DNA from: Didymodactylos carnosus
Taxonomy: Eukaryota; Rotifera; Eurotatoria; Philodinida; Philodinidae
Length of the DNA: 64,000 nucleotides
Assembly (NCBI GenBank): GCA_905250885.1
Contig: CAJNOQ010000072.1
Span: 1 to 64,000 of the forward strand
Direction: 5' to 3'
In this document: positions 32,004 through 45,093 of the stretch, piece after piece
Layout: each line of letters begins with the position of its first letter
Position numbering within the stretch: the stretch's first letter is position 1
The notes under the pieces: generated by a model
Told to the model about the DNA's origin: nothing
The model's input: only the letters and a program-made list of their open reading frames with translations
Database searches by the model: none
Translations under genes and position numbers: made by a program

Positions 32004-35000
32004 ATGACTGCTATTGATTTTCTTAATAACAAATTGTACAAAATTCTAACAGAATCTTATAATGAACAAACTCTATCAGAACTAATATCATGTCTTCATG
32101 ACGAACCAGAATTGACCGAATTAACTCATCCTAAAAATGGTTCTTATCTCCATTTAATTATTGAACGTTGTGATTCAACAGACGAGTATGTTGATATAAT
32201 TCATGAATATACTCATTTTTCTATTAATTTTGTCTCATTTATTTAGTGTATCATATCGTATGATATATGCGGTGAGTAATGCTGGAGTAAATCCGAATGT
32301 AACAAATGTTCGTGGGAATACACCTCTTCACGAGGCATTGATTCGTGGCTATTTGGATGTTGGAGGAGATGTAATACAGGTATGTCCATCTTTATCCTCG
32401 TCATTGCATACTATTTTCTTCCATATCTTAGGCTTTATTTCGTATTGGTGTCGATCCACGTATAAAAAACAAAGAACAAAAGACAGCAGACTGGTATTTG
32501 GAAGATAATACACAGTTAGTGTCTCTTTATGAAGCATACGGTCAAGGAATATGGGCAGCTATCGAAGAAAATAATTTCAAACTAGCAGAAAAACTTATCA
32601 AAGGTATTCTCACAATCTACTACTATCTGTCCATTAAAAAAACGGCTGATCATCATTTTTTGCATAACTCAGAAGATAGAGATCTACGGTTTTTACCATT
32701 ACTTCAGAATATTCGTGAGAGAACATAGTTTTCAGATCATCTGTGGAAAACTTGTTTATGGTTCTAAAATTATAAATAACAATATATTCATTTTTTTGTA
32801 GGTATAGATAGTCTAAAGTATCCTCTTTAAAATGAAAGTTAAGCGAAACCTTGCTATTGCATCGTTGAGCCGTAGTAATGGGTTTCATCGAAGCCTCAGA
32901 ACTGGTTTACCATCACGTAGTATGATGAAAAGCATATGGAAGCATAGATTATCGACTACGCTCGACCTCGTAGCGTAGTTTACTAAACTACGCTACGAGG
33001 TCGAGCGTAGTTAAAATTGATGGATAACATGAACAACATAAAACATGATGGATAGATGATCTATCCATCATGTTAACCATGTAGAATAATAGATAAGTCT
33101 TTTGCCGTTGAGTTATGCAAAAAATGGTCATAGACTTTCTCTTAACGTACAAACAGTAGTTCGTCGCACTCTTATTCTGTCTGTGAAGAAATTAATCTCT
33201 CTCACTTTCGTTGCTATTGAAATAACTAATTTATTTAGGTTTTATAAAAGTTGATTGTAAACATGTTTCAAGTTCAAACACATTGTTAGAAAAAGCTCAA
33301 GAATTAAAAAATCTTCAATTAATTAATCTGTTATCTGAATATCAAGTAACAAATGAATTTGTTCATTCAATATTGGCTAATGATTTTGATCGTATGTTAC
33401 TAATTCATAAATATCAATTTCAATTTATTAAAGTAAATGCATATGATTCTCTCTTAACTCGAACATGGTATACGACATCCAACAGAACCATACCACGTTC
33501 ACTACTCGAAGTCGCTTTGCAAACACAATCACCGATACCTGTCACACCATTACTCGAATTAAAGGCTGATGTCAATGTATTAGGAAGTGATGGTTATCCA
33601 CTATTTTTTCATGCATTTGCCAAATCAATGACAACAATTCGAACAAACATATTAGAACATGCAAGAATTAATACAAAAAGTTTTAAAGGAGAAACAATAT
33701 TATTTTATCTAATACATCTGGCTTGTAAGGATAAGTATTCTATTCAAAATGATTCTTACTTTCGTGATATTATTTGTCAGCATCCACTGCTGTTAGCTGA
33801 TCGAAATGAAAGTGGGCGAACTATTATTGATGAAATTGAATTGACCCCCGCTCCATGGTATGATAAATTGAAAGTATTTCGTCGTACAATTGATGATTGT
33901 TTGTTTGATTTGATGAAAGAAAAATTGGTTATTGAAAAATTGCTGCTTGCCGGTTTTGGATGTCACTTACTGTTGGTTCGAAGCAGCGCAACGAATAGTG
34001 AAACATTATTACAACGAGCAGAATATTTGGGTTTGAAGAATGTTGTTGAATGTCTAAACACATTACCAAAATATGGTTTATCAGCAATGATAACTGATTT
34101 ACGACAAGCAGTTCGAATGGATGATCTGACGAGAATACAAGATCTATTCTCTGTCAAAGATAATATACATTATTCTAAAGATTGGAATGGTAGAACAATT
34201 GCTCATTTAGCAATTCTTTATAAAAGGCCTACGATACTTCAGTAAGTGCTATTTTAGATTTAATACATATTCGGAGAAATTATAACCATTGTTTTATCTT
34301 CATATCACTAATTGTCTATTGATTGTTTAGGTATATTGGCGATAATCGTAGTGTTACATTCAGTTTAAAAGATAATTTGCATCGTACTCCACTTCATTAT
34401 GCTTATATAATGAATGACAAAGTATCAATCAATATTTTACAACGGGCTGGGACAAAAAAAGTAAGATTTTCTAACATATAAATATGTGCGTGATTTGCTA
34501 TTGTACCATTAATATTGTATATATAAAAAAGATAATTTGTTTTACCGAATTCATGTCACTTATGCTTTCGTATTTATTGAGTGAACTGACTGCTACACAA
34601 AAAATTAGATTTATGCCTCATATCACTATTGAATAATGATTCGTCAGACAGAAAAGATCGCGATTATGATGTTATACCTGATTAGGGTTGCTACCATGCG
34701 GCTCCGCTTATTAGGATCACATCATAATTCAACAAAAAGAAACTCCTTAAATTATTCTGTTAATTCAATTTTCTATATCTTTTTCTGCCATTTTTTAAAA
34801 AATAAAAGCCAATTGACCGTGCCAATTGCGTGAAGAATCTTCTATTTATTGACGGATACCTCCAAGAACATATTCGTAGTAAATTAGTTCTACGTTTTCA
34901 ACAAGTATTTGTACCGTTTTTCAGATGCTTAAAGGCGACAATTCTGCAGTTAATGCAAAAATATCCGTTTTTCCAAAAAAGCAGTTTACAATAAAACTGC

Positions 35001-35931
35001 ATTTTCAACAAAGAATAAGGCTCCACAAATGAATTATTTTCATATTAATTAACTCCTTACCTTTTAACAAACTATTTCGATCTGTTTTAGCATAACTTCA
35101 TTTTTCTGAGATGTTTCATAAATTGCGGCATAAATCACTCATATTTGCGTCTTCTTTCGGCTCGTTTAGTTTCGTGATTGTAAATATTTATATCCTGAAG
35201 ATTATTTAGCCAAAGATGTATGTAGTGATGAGTTTCATTCATCTGGTTTTGTTAACGGTGATGAATTAGAACGTCGGTATGGTATAGGTGATTATGTTAA
35301 AGTTGCATATTATGAAACAATAAAAACAGCGATCGAAACAAATAACGTTGAGCAACTGAAAATGATGAATTCAGAATTGGAACAATTCGGCTTCACTATC
35401 AACGATTTTAATCCGATGTCATATATAAAAGATTGGATTCGCGGACAGCGATATGTTCCACCGTTATTTATTGGTCTTGAGGCACGATCATTAGCATCAC
35501 TGTATTGCCTATTAGAAATGGGCACTGTACCAACTGGAAATATGTATGTACTTGATAATGACTACGGCGCAGGTGTCAGTAGCGGCGTTTCTTCATCGTC
35601 TCATCAATCTCGCTGTATATCATTGCGTGGCCGAGCAGAAGAATTAGAATGTTTTGATATCGTCGGGATGTTTAACGATTTAGAAGATGATAGTGAACTC
35701 AAAGCGGTTTTGAAACGTCAATTACCGCCGTCATCAAGAGCAAGTACGAATTCCGATTATGATGTAGACGAACAAAAAAAAAATCCATCAACAACGTTAA
35801 CATTACAATATTTAAATACTTATAAATTACCAAAGCGAAAACGAACACCAGGACAAGGACAGATTTCACAACGACAGACGCAAACAGCACAAAATGAACA
35901 TCAAAAATCACAAGCTTGTATTATACTATGA
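32004..35931 (+). CDS. Ankyrin-repeat protein with C-terminal CaaX box
   Basis: Six exons (32004-32185, 32247-32379, 32432-32603, 33239-34241, 34331-34460, 35170-35931) join in frame to 793 residues. Ankyrin-type helices are visible near the N-terminus (NVRGNTPLHEALIRG, then GVDPRIKNKEQKTADWYL) and again in the middle (DWNGRTIAHLAILYKRP, then LKDNLHRTPLHYAYI). Diverged repeats lie between. The exon 5/6 join KKFRDCKYLYPEDYLAKD is typical of an ankyrin repeat end. The last 100 residues are basic and low-complexity and end SQACIIL. CIIL fits a CaaX prenylation box with a terminal Leu, the class favoured by geranylgeranyltransferase I, so membrane attachment is likely. There is no signal peptide or transmembrane segment. 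I do not recognise an orthologue. AATAAA at 36007 probably ends the transcript. Confidence 0.8.
32955..33011. repeat. Perfect 28-bp palindrome in ankyrin-gene intron 3
   Basis: The arms 32955-32982 and 32984-33011 are exact reverse complements around a single C. The left arm starts ACTACGCTCGACCTCGTAGC. It is unusually GC-rich for the locus and could form a cruciform. Confidence 0.9.
33042..33074. repeat. Second perfect palindrome in the same intron
   Basis: AACATGATGGATAGA (33042-33056) pairs exactly with TCTATCCATCATGTT (33060-33074) around a TGA loop. It lies only 30 bp from the first palindrome. Confidence 0.9.
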
Positions 35932-36006
35932 GTTTGAGACACATCATGATTGTTTGATAATGAATATATCGCTTGTAAAGTACTTGATTGTAAAAAAAGT
36001 CTCATA

Positions 36007-36012
36007 AATAAA
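36007..36012 (+). terminator. Probable polyadenylation signal of the ankyrin gene
   Basis: AATAAA lies 76 bp beyond the stop codon. Confidence 0.5.
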
Positions 36013-36365
36013 TCTTTATATCTTTTTCCATTTTAAAACAAAAAAGCTTCTACGTAGTTTAACGGTGAAGCAGAAGAAAAAAATTTCCATAATATAAAAC
36101 AGCTCTTACGTGTAATGAATGCTTAACACAGTCTCAATTGAGCTCAAACTTTGCACATAAGTTCTTCCATTCATCTTAAACGTATAATATTAGCGAAAAG
36201 ATGCATACGTTTGTCTGCACTTAATGACAGGTTTTCTAAAAAGCGTTGGATTTCACGTAAATCCTTTTTTCTCGTTTTAAAAACACTTTCAGTCAAAACA
36301 AGTTACATGCTCAGAATCAGCGTAGAGAACTGCATCGTATAATATAGTTCTCAAACATTTTTTGA

Positions 36366-37560
36366 AGAGGAAACCTTGCCGGGTGTTGAACTTCGCTTTC
36401 AATGATACTGATGCCGATCGACAGAGGATAGGATCCTAGTAAAAAGTTTAAAAGGATTTGAGTTCTTGCTGTTTCTTTCAAAAATACCGGGACATACGGT
36501 AGCAACAAAAATTTCGTAACTCAGTAAAAACAGTGAGCTAAGAGCTGAATTTTTTTTCTCTATTTATTCTAACAGTCTCCTAATAGCACACGAGGTTTCA
36601 TCCTTTCAACACTCTTAATCAAGAAGTAATCAAATTTTTGCTTTGTTAGAGAAAATCATGTTTTTCAAAGTAATACGAAGACACGTATCTCTTAAATATA
36701 AAATAAAGAGGTTACAATAAACTGATGGGACAGGTGACCGGTGGTCGCTCCGACGAGTATCAGGGACCCGTGACTCCTTTTCGCCACGTAGAGGTCTCTC
36801 ACCATGGAAAGATTTTGTGTTTTTTTTATTACTGCCTTGAACATAGGAACGGATAACAGCTCAAAATAAGAACAGAAACAACAGCTTGATTGTTGAATAA
36901 ATTCTAAATAAATGTCTGCTTAACCGCAACGATAATAAGGAGATGAAGTAGAGAAGCTGGAATAATATTGAAAAAAATTTGTTTTTATTTATGTTTCTTA
37001 TTATCGTTAGGGTTATAGAGACATTTATTTAGAATTTATTCAATAATCAAGCTGTTGTTTCTGTTCTTATTTTGAGCTGTTATTCGTTCCTATGTTCAAG
37101 GCCTCTACGTGGCGAAAAGGAGTCATCGTTCCCTGATACCCGTCGGAGCGACCACCGGTCACCTATCCCATCAGGTTATTGCCTAACCTCTTTATTTTAT
37201 ATTTAAGAGATACGTGTCTTCGTATTACTTTGAAAAACATGATTTTCTCTAACAAAGCAAAAATTTGATTACTTCTTGATTAAGAGTGTTGAAAGGATGA
37301 AACCTCGTGTGCTATTAGGAGACTGTTAGAATAAATAGAGAAAAAAAATTCAGCTCTTAGCTCACTGTTTTTACTGAGTTACGAAATTTTTGTTGCTACC
37401 GTATGTCCCAGTATAAGCAAACAAAAAATAATTTGTAACTTTTGAAAGAAGTAACAAGAATTCAAATCGTTTTAAACTTTTTACTACTGTAGGATCTTAT
37501 CCTCTATCGATCGGCATCAATATCATTGAAAACGGAGTTGAACATCTGGGAAGGTTCTCC
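36366..37560. mobile_element. Large foldback (inverted-repeat) element
   Basis: The left arm (36366-36940) and right arm (36997-37560) are inverted copies around a spacer of about 56 bp. The central parts are almost identical, for example GGTGACCGGTGGTCGCTCC and its complement, and ACACGAGGTTTCATCC and its complement. The outer 150 bp are more diverged, with a short extra segment in the right arm (about 37410-37435). The left arm also holds about 40 bp (36795-36835, around CACCATGGAAAG) that the right arm lacks. It has no coding capacity and no obvious target duplication. Confidence 0.9.
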
Positions 37561-40500
37561 CGTGAGATATTTGTCTCCTGTCAAAAAATTTCGGCTAGAA
37601 TTTCAGTCATTTTTTATTAAAAACTAAAAGTTTTTAGATTAAGTTTTTTCTTGCGAGAATAGTATTTTCAGATATAGAGAGTCATTCTAAGTGACCATTT
37701 TTGACGATGTCCACCTAATGAATGAAAAAGGATCATTGTGTGCTTTTAGTTCTTGAAATAGATGAAGATGTAAGATAAAATAATAATAATAATAGAATAA
37801 ATAAAGATGATTATATTTTTCTTGAAATTTAGGGTTAAGATGTTGTTCAATCAGACAAATAACTAATACTTTTTTTCAAATCTTTCCAAAGTTGTTGATC
37901 GAATGTAACATTCGCTGTCAAGTTATTCCCTCTGTATTGTTAATCATGTGAAATATTGAAAACTCATTTTTCACAATAATTTTTCAAGTTAATGTGAGAT
38001 TTTAAACTAAAAACACGTTGGATCAATAATAATCAATCAAATGACCTTTATATTTTTCCAATAACAAAGACCCTTTTTTTTTAGTTAACAGAGAACAATT
38101 ACAAATGTGCTTCTGTTGCAAAAAAAAATCTCTGTCAATAAGTGACAATAATCAGACATGAAGGAATTGGATGGAAAAAGAATAGAAAAATGTATATTCT
38201 AATTAATTATCGTCAATTGATTTTTCAAGTGTGATAGAAATGTCAAGCACGAGGAAGAAAATTTCAATCAAATGTTTGGCATCTTTATCTTGTTGCTGAT
38301 AAAGTTCATGTTGACATAATTTTAACAACCATTCTACTTGTGTCCTTCCTTACTAAGATAAGACAACAATGTTGTATAATCAGAAACAAAAACTGCTGAT
38401 TTAGTCAAGAATATTTATTTATTATGCAATTGAATTAAACACAAATCGCCTAGATAAAATGGAATAATATAAAAGTATATTTGTCAAAAATCTGCTAAAG
38501 AGAGAAATGTTTTTGTTATATAAATATTTTAGAATGAAAGATTCAGATATTGGATAAGCCCGAATAGTAGTCATTTGTATATGTTTGCATTTGATTAGAA
38601 TGAAATCCACGTTCATTTTACGGTTTACATAAATACTTATGTGAGACAGGCGTACATATGTATGTATCTAACGTACATCTCTTATATTTAAAGGTTAGAA
38701 ACGCGTGATATAGTCAGTCAGTCAGTCTACAGCTGTTAATGCAGTCGACTATGTCTAATTAAAAAAAAAAGAGAGAGAAAGAATGAAAACTAAAACATTT
38801 AGCTTGAGGTAAAATGAAGTCTCAGTTTTCTTGTAAATAAAAATCTGTGTTGTCTCGAATATTAACTTTAGAGTGATACTTCACAATAGTTCATATTTAT
38901 TAATTTTTTATAGAATCATTCTTATCTATGTATAGATTACCTATCAAATTATTATGCAAAATTAAGAGTTGAAGTCAGCTGCTGTTTTAATTCACAACTG
39001 TTACATGGTCGCAGACAGGGATGTCTCGGTTCACGGGCATGCCTTTTCTTTTTAGCAAAAACTCCTTTTAATCCTTTTTCTCTATTATTTTCATGTAAAA
39101 CTCTATCAATAACTAATTAAAATTATCAAATCCAGAATAATTAGAATGCAAATTTGGTGACAAAAACCACACTAGTATTTTTTTAATCTCTTATCAAGTA
39201 TACTATAATGTCGTTTGTTGTTTTTGCACAAATTAATTCACCCTAGAGTATAAACAGGTTCAAATATATATCTATATGTATATCATTTCTTTTGTACAAT
39301 AATTAAAAGAAACAAAAACACAACTTTCATTTTCTAATGAAATGTATGTTCATCAAACGAGAAGAGAAGATATTGTCCAGAAGGCCACCGTATATACAAT
39401 CGTTATTATAGTCAAGTGAAATGACATTATTTTTGCTTGATTACTTCCGGAATATTTTCATTTCCTGACTAAAATAGCGGCTTCTTTTTCTTTGGTCAAG
39501 CATATCCACATTCAACACAGCAACACCCATAATGCACATAAATATAAGCGCATGTCAAACAATAAAAGAAATTAATTTTGCCCAAGGCGAATTAGGAAAA
39601 TATATGTCATTTTAGACGAGTGAGAAGTAATAATTATAGATTATATTGAAATCAATCCTTTGAGTAGAAAATCTGACTGTGTGATCAACCTTGACTTCTA
39701 GTTGTTCATATCACTTGTTCCTGTGATATCGTAAAGATTATCGAAAGAATCAAAGACAATCTTTCTAGAAGAGAGTGAGCTGAGATCAACGGACGTCGTC
39801 GTGTTCGAAATGTTCAATATAAACATGGCCAGGATGTAGTTTTGAAGAAATTTTATCAAGATTTTGGACTTTTTGTCTTTTTTGTTCAAAATCAGTTTCT
39901 CACTAGACGGTCATGCCATCAAGAGGTAAACTGTTGTTTATTTTCTCCTTTTAGGCTGATTTTCCGAAGTAGGAGCTGTTTACTATGGCCAAAAAGTTGG
40001 TTGTTAAATCCATGAAAATTATACAATTTAGACGACAGTATTTTAATTTTTTGAGCTCTGGTTTTGCTTAAAAATTCTTTTGAATTTATAAAATGTGTCT
40101 CTTAGTTTTCATCAATAATACAATCTTTTCAACAAAAAACGTTTCATTATTCTTCAAAATGAAATGATTGACGTAAAAATTGTGTAACTAGAAAAAGTGA
40201 AACAATTAATAGGTTGTCCATTAATGTCTCTAACCATCTCCCTTAAGAATACAAATGAGTCTCAATATTTTTGCATATACTCTTATTTGTCTTCTTTTTC
40301 TTTAGATATAAACCAGACGACATCAAAACTAAAAGAATGTGTGCGTGCATTCATCAAACATATGTTCAATGGATTGTGTTTTCTATTTTTTATTCTATAA
40401 TGTGTATTGTGAGTAGCATCTGTCATTATTATTACAGACAAAAGTGTCAATAGATTATGTCATTCGCTATCTTAATGGTTCAAATACGTGTATGTGTCGC

Positions 40501-43500
40501 ATCAATGATCAAAAAGAAAATTGTACCGCCTCTATTCAAGGAAGTAAAATTAATTTTCTTTTTTTTTTTAAAAAGTTGTTGTTCACTTTAATAGTTGTTT
40601 TTTGTCTATAAGAATGTTACAGCGTGGAAGCAGATGGAATTTAGTAAGAAAAGGTGTTTTTGGAAACAGAAGTTGAACAATGACAGTACGTGTGTGTATG
40701 TGTATGTTACTATTATCTATTATTAGAATCTTGAATGAAAGACCATGTGTTTGTAATAGAATGACAGAAATTTGACATTTGGTATTCATTGATTATTATT
40801 CATTGTTCTTGGATGTATTCTACGATGATAAATCGTTTAGTAACATTGACAAAGCGTGACTGTTGTTGATAGAACTAACGAACAAAACATGAAAATAGCG
40901 CATGTTCAACTAATTGTTTTTTTTCTCTCTAATTGAAACAAATCGTTTGTTATTTTGCTTATAACAAGTTTTGCTTCGGTTTTTTTTCTTGTTAGGATAA
41001 TTAGAAGAAAAATAACATTACATACCAATAAAAAATAACTAAAAGTAATTTCTCTCTTTTTAACATGAATAAATCAGCAAAAGTTAAGTAGAGAACATTA
41101 CTGAAAATGGAATATACTTTCTGTCAATCGAATATTATTATATGATTTTATATAGTATTGAGGTTTAGGACTTACCAATAGAAAGAATTAGCTTCATCAC
41201 TGTGATTGGTAGCTGTGATTCGTGTTTGTAGTGCATAATCTTCTTTGAGATCTATTTCTGATTCTTTTCGTTTCTTTATCAATTAAGACAACACACTGTA
41301 TGTTGTTTGATAACTGTTAGAGATAAATGATTTTTTTCTTTTTTATTTGAAATTTGTGTTCCTATTTGAATATTGCCGAAACGATATTGTATACGTGTTA
41401 TTATTAATCTTATCTAACAATAATTGGCATTTGATATCGTTGAACATAGTTATAGACACACTTGTCATGTGTGGTGTTTGGCACTTTGATAGAGAGAAAA
41501 AAAAGTAACCGTATTTGTTCGTCATTGATCTGTCTTTAACAGTCAACAAGATCATCATCATCATCATTGATGAATGATGATGGTAACTGATATTAGTAGA
41601 GAAAGAGAGATAAAAACGATCCTCCTTTGAAACATGTTAACATATTTATGAAAGAATGCGGTTAAGTCGGTTATGAAAAAATATTATTAAAAATAATGAT
41701 CATGGAGACCTCATTATGCTGAAATCTTCAATGATGCTATGAGTATATATGCAAGACATCAATGATAATGTTCGTATGAAAATTTTAGTGTAATTCATCC
41801 TCAAACTGTTTAACCTTCGTTTCAAATAAACTCAATTATCCAAAATTATTATGTGTGTTCGAAAAATTCACAAATTTAGAAATATTTTTTTGGACAAAAA
41901 TAAGAAAATTTTCAATTATACGTGATCTGAACAGAATAATAGATAAATTTGTCTATTAATTTATAGTAAAAGATTGGCTGACTTAGGATGATTAGAAATA
42001 TGAGAATTTGTATATTCCCTCACACATGTTATATATATCAACATGGTATGCGACTGATAAGCAGAGATTTCACCTTGGAATAATCAAAATTTTCATCGCG
42101 TACCGGTCAACAATTAATTAGAAATGATTAACATTTGCTGCAGATCAACTATATAGAAAGAGAATGGAAGAAAGAAAAGAAAAATATATAAAATTGTGTG
42201 TTTAGAAGTGTGCCCGATAGTAAGTTCATACATTTGAACGTGTCATCAACTTCAACAAAAGAGTAAAATTTTATTATTTTTTTCTCTAAGCAGATTATCT
42301 AAATATCAAACAATATACAGTGAAATCACCACTAACCAGTTTTAAATTTATGAGCAAAGTATTTTAAAATGTTGCCTCTAGAATGGGACAAGTCGATAAG
42401 AAGAAACACAAACTTCAGATCAATACAAAATAATCAAAAATCATCTAAATATACTAAACATTATGTTATTTGACTAAACATCCATAAGGTAAGAAATTTC
42501 GCACAATTCATAGCAAACTCATTCATACAGCTGAATTAAAAAATCTATTATTCATTATTATTCATATCCTTATTGTACAGAAAGTCTCCCTCTTGAAAGT
42601 GGCTCAGTTGATTCAACCGATAAAGATCTTCACTTCAAAAAACAACTGTCAATGCTAGCATTTTCGTCTATCTGTACAGTTGAAAACGCTTAAAAACAGA
42701 GAACATTTGTAGAAAGTTTAATTTTTTCTTTAAACGAGTATTTGACAGAATACGAATAACGACATGTGCTAAGAGCCGAGCCATTGCTCGTATGCGATAT
42801 CTCATCATTAAATTGGTGTTGTTTCACACATAAAAAGTTTGTTTTTTTATCCATTACTATTCACTATTCTTAATGGATGTCTTAAGCAACGATTCAACAC
42901 CTCTAAAAGAACTTTTATTTTTGTTTTGTTTTTCTTATTCATTTCATATATACTATATGTGAATGACAGAAGAAAACATTTTTGAACATACTTTACTATT
43001 ATTGTTTAGAAAATGTACGTTTTAACACCTCTAAATTAGAACAGAGAGAGAACAAACCTTCACTTCTCTATTGATCCTATAAGAATTCTTCATCTTTACA
43101 CATATAATTAAGATTTTTCGATATATAACAGCATTCACTTCGTTGAGAAATTCCTTTTTTTTTATTAACGAAGAAGGGGAATGTTAAAATAACATCTGTG
43201 ATGAACTTAGGAAATGTAACACTTACGACAACAATAGAAGACCATTAGTGACAGTTAGTACGAACGAAAGAAAGCTCAGCATCTATCAGTTTCTAATCGG
43301 TAACTTTTATTTCTTTTCGAGCAAATGACTGGCGATTTCTTACTACTCATCTTTTTATATGTAGAGATTGAATATTTTAGTAGGGCACTATAGTACGTTT
43401 TTTTAGAATCCTCGAATTTCGATTACCTACCCATTTCTTTTCATTTTCTTCATTGCGTTAGCTACGTCATGTCAAGGACAGTGATAGTTATTTTTTCCTG

Positions 43501-44690
43501 AGAGAGCAATAGTAACGACCTTTTACTAAATTTTGCTTATGTATCTCATTGTGACCTTTATTCCTTTGTTATTCTTAAAAGTTTCGGGTTGAAAAAGAAA
43601 ACGAATGATTTCGTCTTGGTAGGTCTTCTCCCAATTGAATACGATTTTTTTGTTGTTTATTCATAACAGAAATAACACAAAGACAAAGCACATTCTCTCT
43701 CTCTCTCTCTATACAGTCCATTTGAACACTTTTTTTCGTTAATCGTTTTTCATCATTCACTTTATAAAGTTTCATCATCAGTGTTTTAAGAAAAGAAAAG
43801 AAAGGAGCCACACAGACCTAATTGTACGAATGTTCGAGGATGAAAGAACACTTTTTTTTGTGCCCAATACTTTGTTCAAGTAGTGCAAAGCCTTATTATT
43901 TATGTCACAATAGCAAAGTTGTCAAAAAAAGGCCATTGACTGACTTAATACACTGAGACGTCCATTTGAACAAAATTTTACGATAACAAATATCTTTTCG
44001 AAAAAAAAGAAGCAATTTGTTGTAAATTACAATGCAGTAGACCGTCTTCTACCTATTAAAGGTCTGAGACCAAAATCTCCATTGAAATTTATTTTCAGTA
44101 ACGAGTTGCTCAGAATAAGAGATGGATGATAAATTCTTTACGCAAAAGATAAACGAATTTTGTTAATGTTCTTTTTTTCCTAAGTGGAACTCCTACATCT
44201 ATAGACGCTGTTGGATGAGTATACAGTGATGATAATACGCGTAATTGATTTTTTTTGCTATTATTAAATTTTTGATGATCCAATTCCAATTCCAAGGTAG
44301 TGTATACGCGTCCCATAGTGTTAATTATATATGTAATAAAACAACATATTGACAGGGTAATGTTCATCACTTTCTCTTTTACAAATAGATTAAATAGACG
44401 CTATTAAATTCGTCTATGTTTTTGTCGCCGTTTTTTCTATTGTTCAAAAATACAATATATATACTGTTATTCAAGTATATATTGTGTGGTACCCATTAGA
44501 CACAACAAAAAAAAGAGAAGAAAAATCTTTCTTTTCAGAGAAAAAAATCTTGATATGTTTTAATTCCGGTTTCATTCGGAAATTACTGTTTAGGCACAGT
44601 TTCAAAAAATTAGTCACGATGACTATATACTTGTCACTGTTATGTCTGCGAAATATTTTCGGTTGCTTAGTCGTGTCAAGAACACAGAGT
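37561..44690. other. Gene-poor AT-rich stretch, left part
   Basis: About 7 kb with no supportable gene. The frames are short and A/T-driven. It contains simple sequence: an AAT run near 37780, an ATC run near 41551 and a TC run near 43696. One arm of a dispersed repeat lies at 43452-43535. Distal regulatory DNA for the LRR gene is possible but not shown. Confidence 0.5.
43452..43535. repeat. Dispersed direct repeat, copy 1
   Basis: This segment resembles 53517-53605 in the same orientation. Both carry GTTAGCTACGTCA, then ACAGTG, then CCTGAGAGAGCAATAGTAAC and a TACTAAA end. Small length differences exist. The pair brackets the LRR receptor gene 10 kb apart. Confidence 0.75.
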
Positions 44691-45093
44691 GATACTAGGT
44701 ATGTACCACTTCTACAACTGGTGTTTAACCATTCGAAAAAACTGTTATAACTCAGTTATTAAGAGTCACTCAGAGTTGCGGAATATCTCGTTTTGTAGAA
44801 AAATGTTCACTCTACAAAACTTATTATCTAAAAGAAATTCTTAAATTTAATATTATTGAAAATATGATTCATCCAAAACAGTAGAATTATCGGAACTGTT
44901 CGCCAATAAGTTTAACGGTTCCTGTTTTTCATGATTAATCTTAAATTCAACAATAAGTTTCGTAGTTTAAACATTTTTCTACACAACGGGATGTTTCGCA
45001 ACTCTGAGTGACTCTTAATAATTGAGTTATAACAGTTTTTTTTCGAATATCTAAACACCAGTTGTGGAACTGGTACGTATATAATTGATACCC
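44691..45093. mobile_element. Inverted-repeat MITE upstream of the LRR gene
   Basis: The arms (44691-44806 and about 44970-45093) are inverted copies over about 115 bp, sharing CAACTGGTGTTTA or its complement and GAGTCACTCAGAGTTGCG or its complement. The roughly 160-bp middle is unique AT-rich sequence. No transposase and no clear target duplication were seen. Confidence 0.8.

Noticed and set aside
43575-43811. Minus-strand frame of 78 residues with TC-run-derived RERE
   Set aside because: Derived from a microsatellite and flanking simple sequence.
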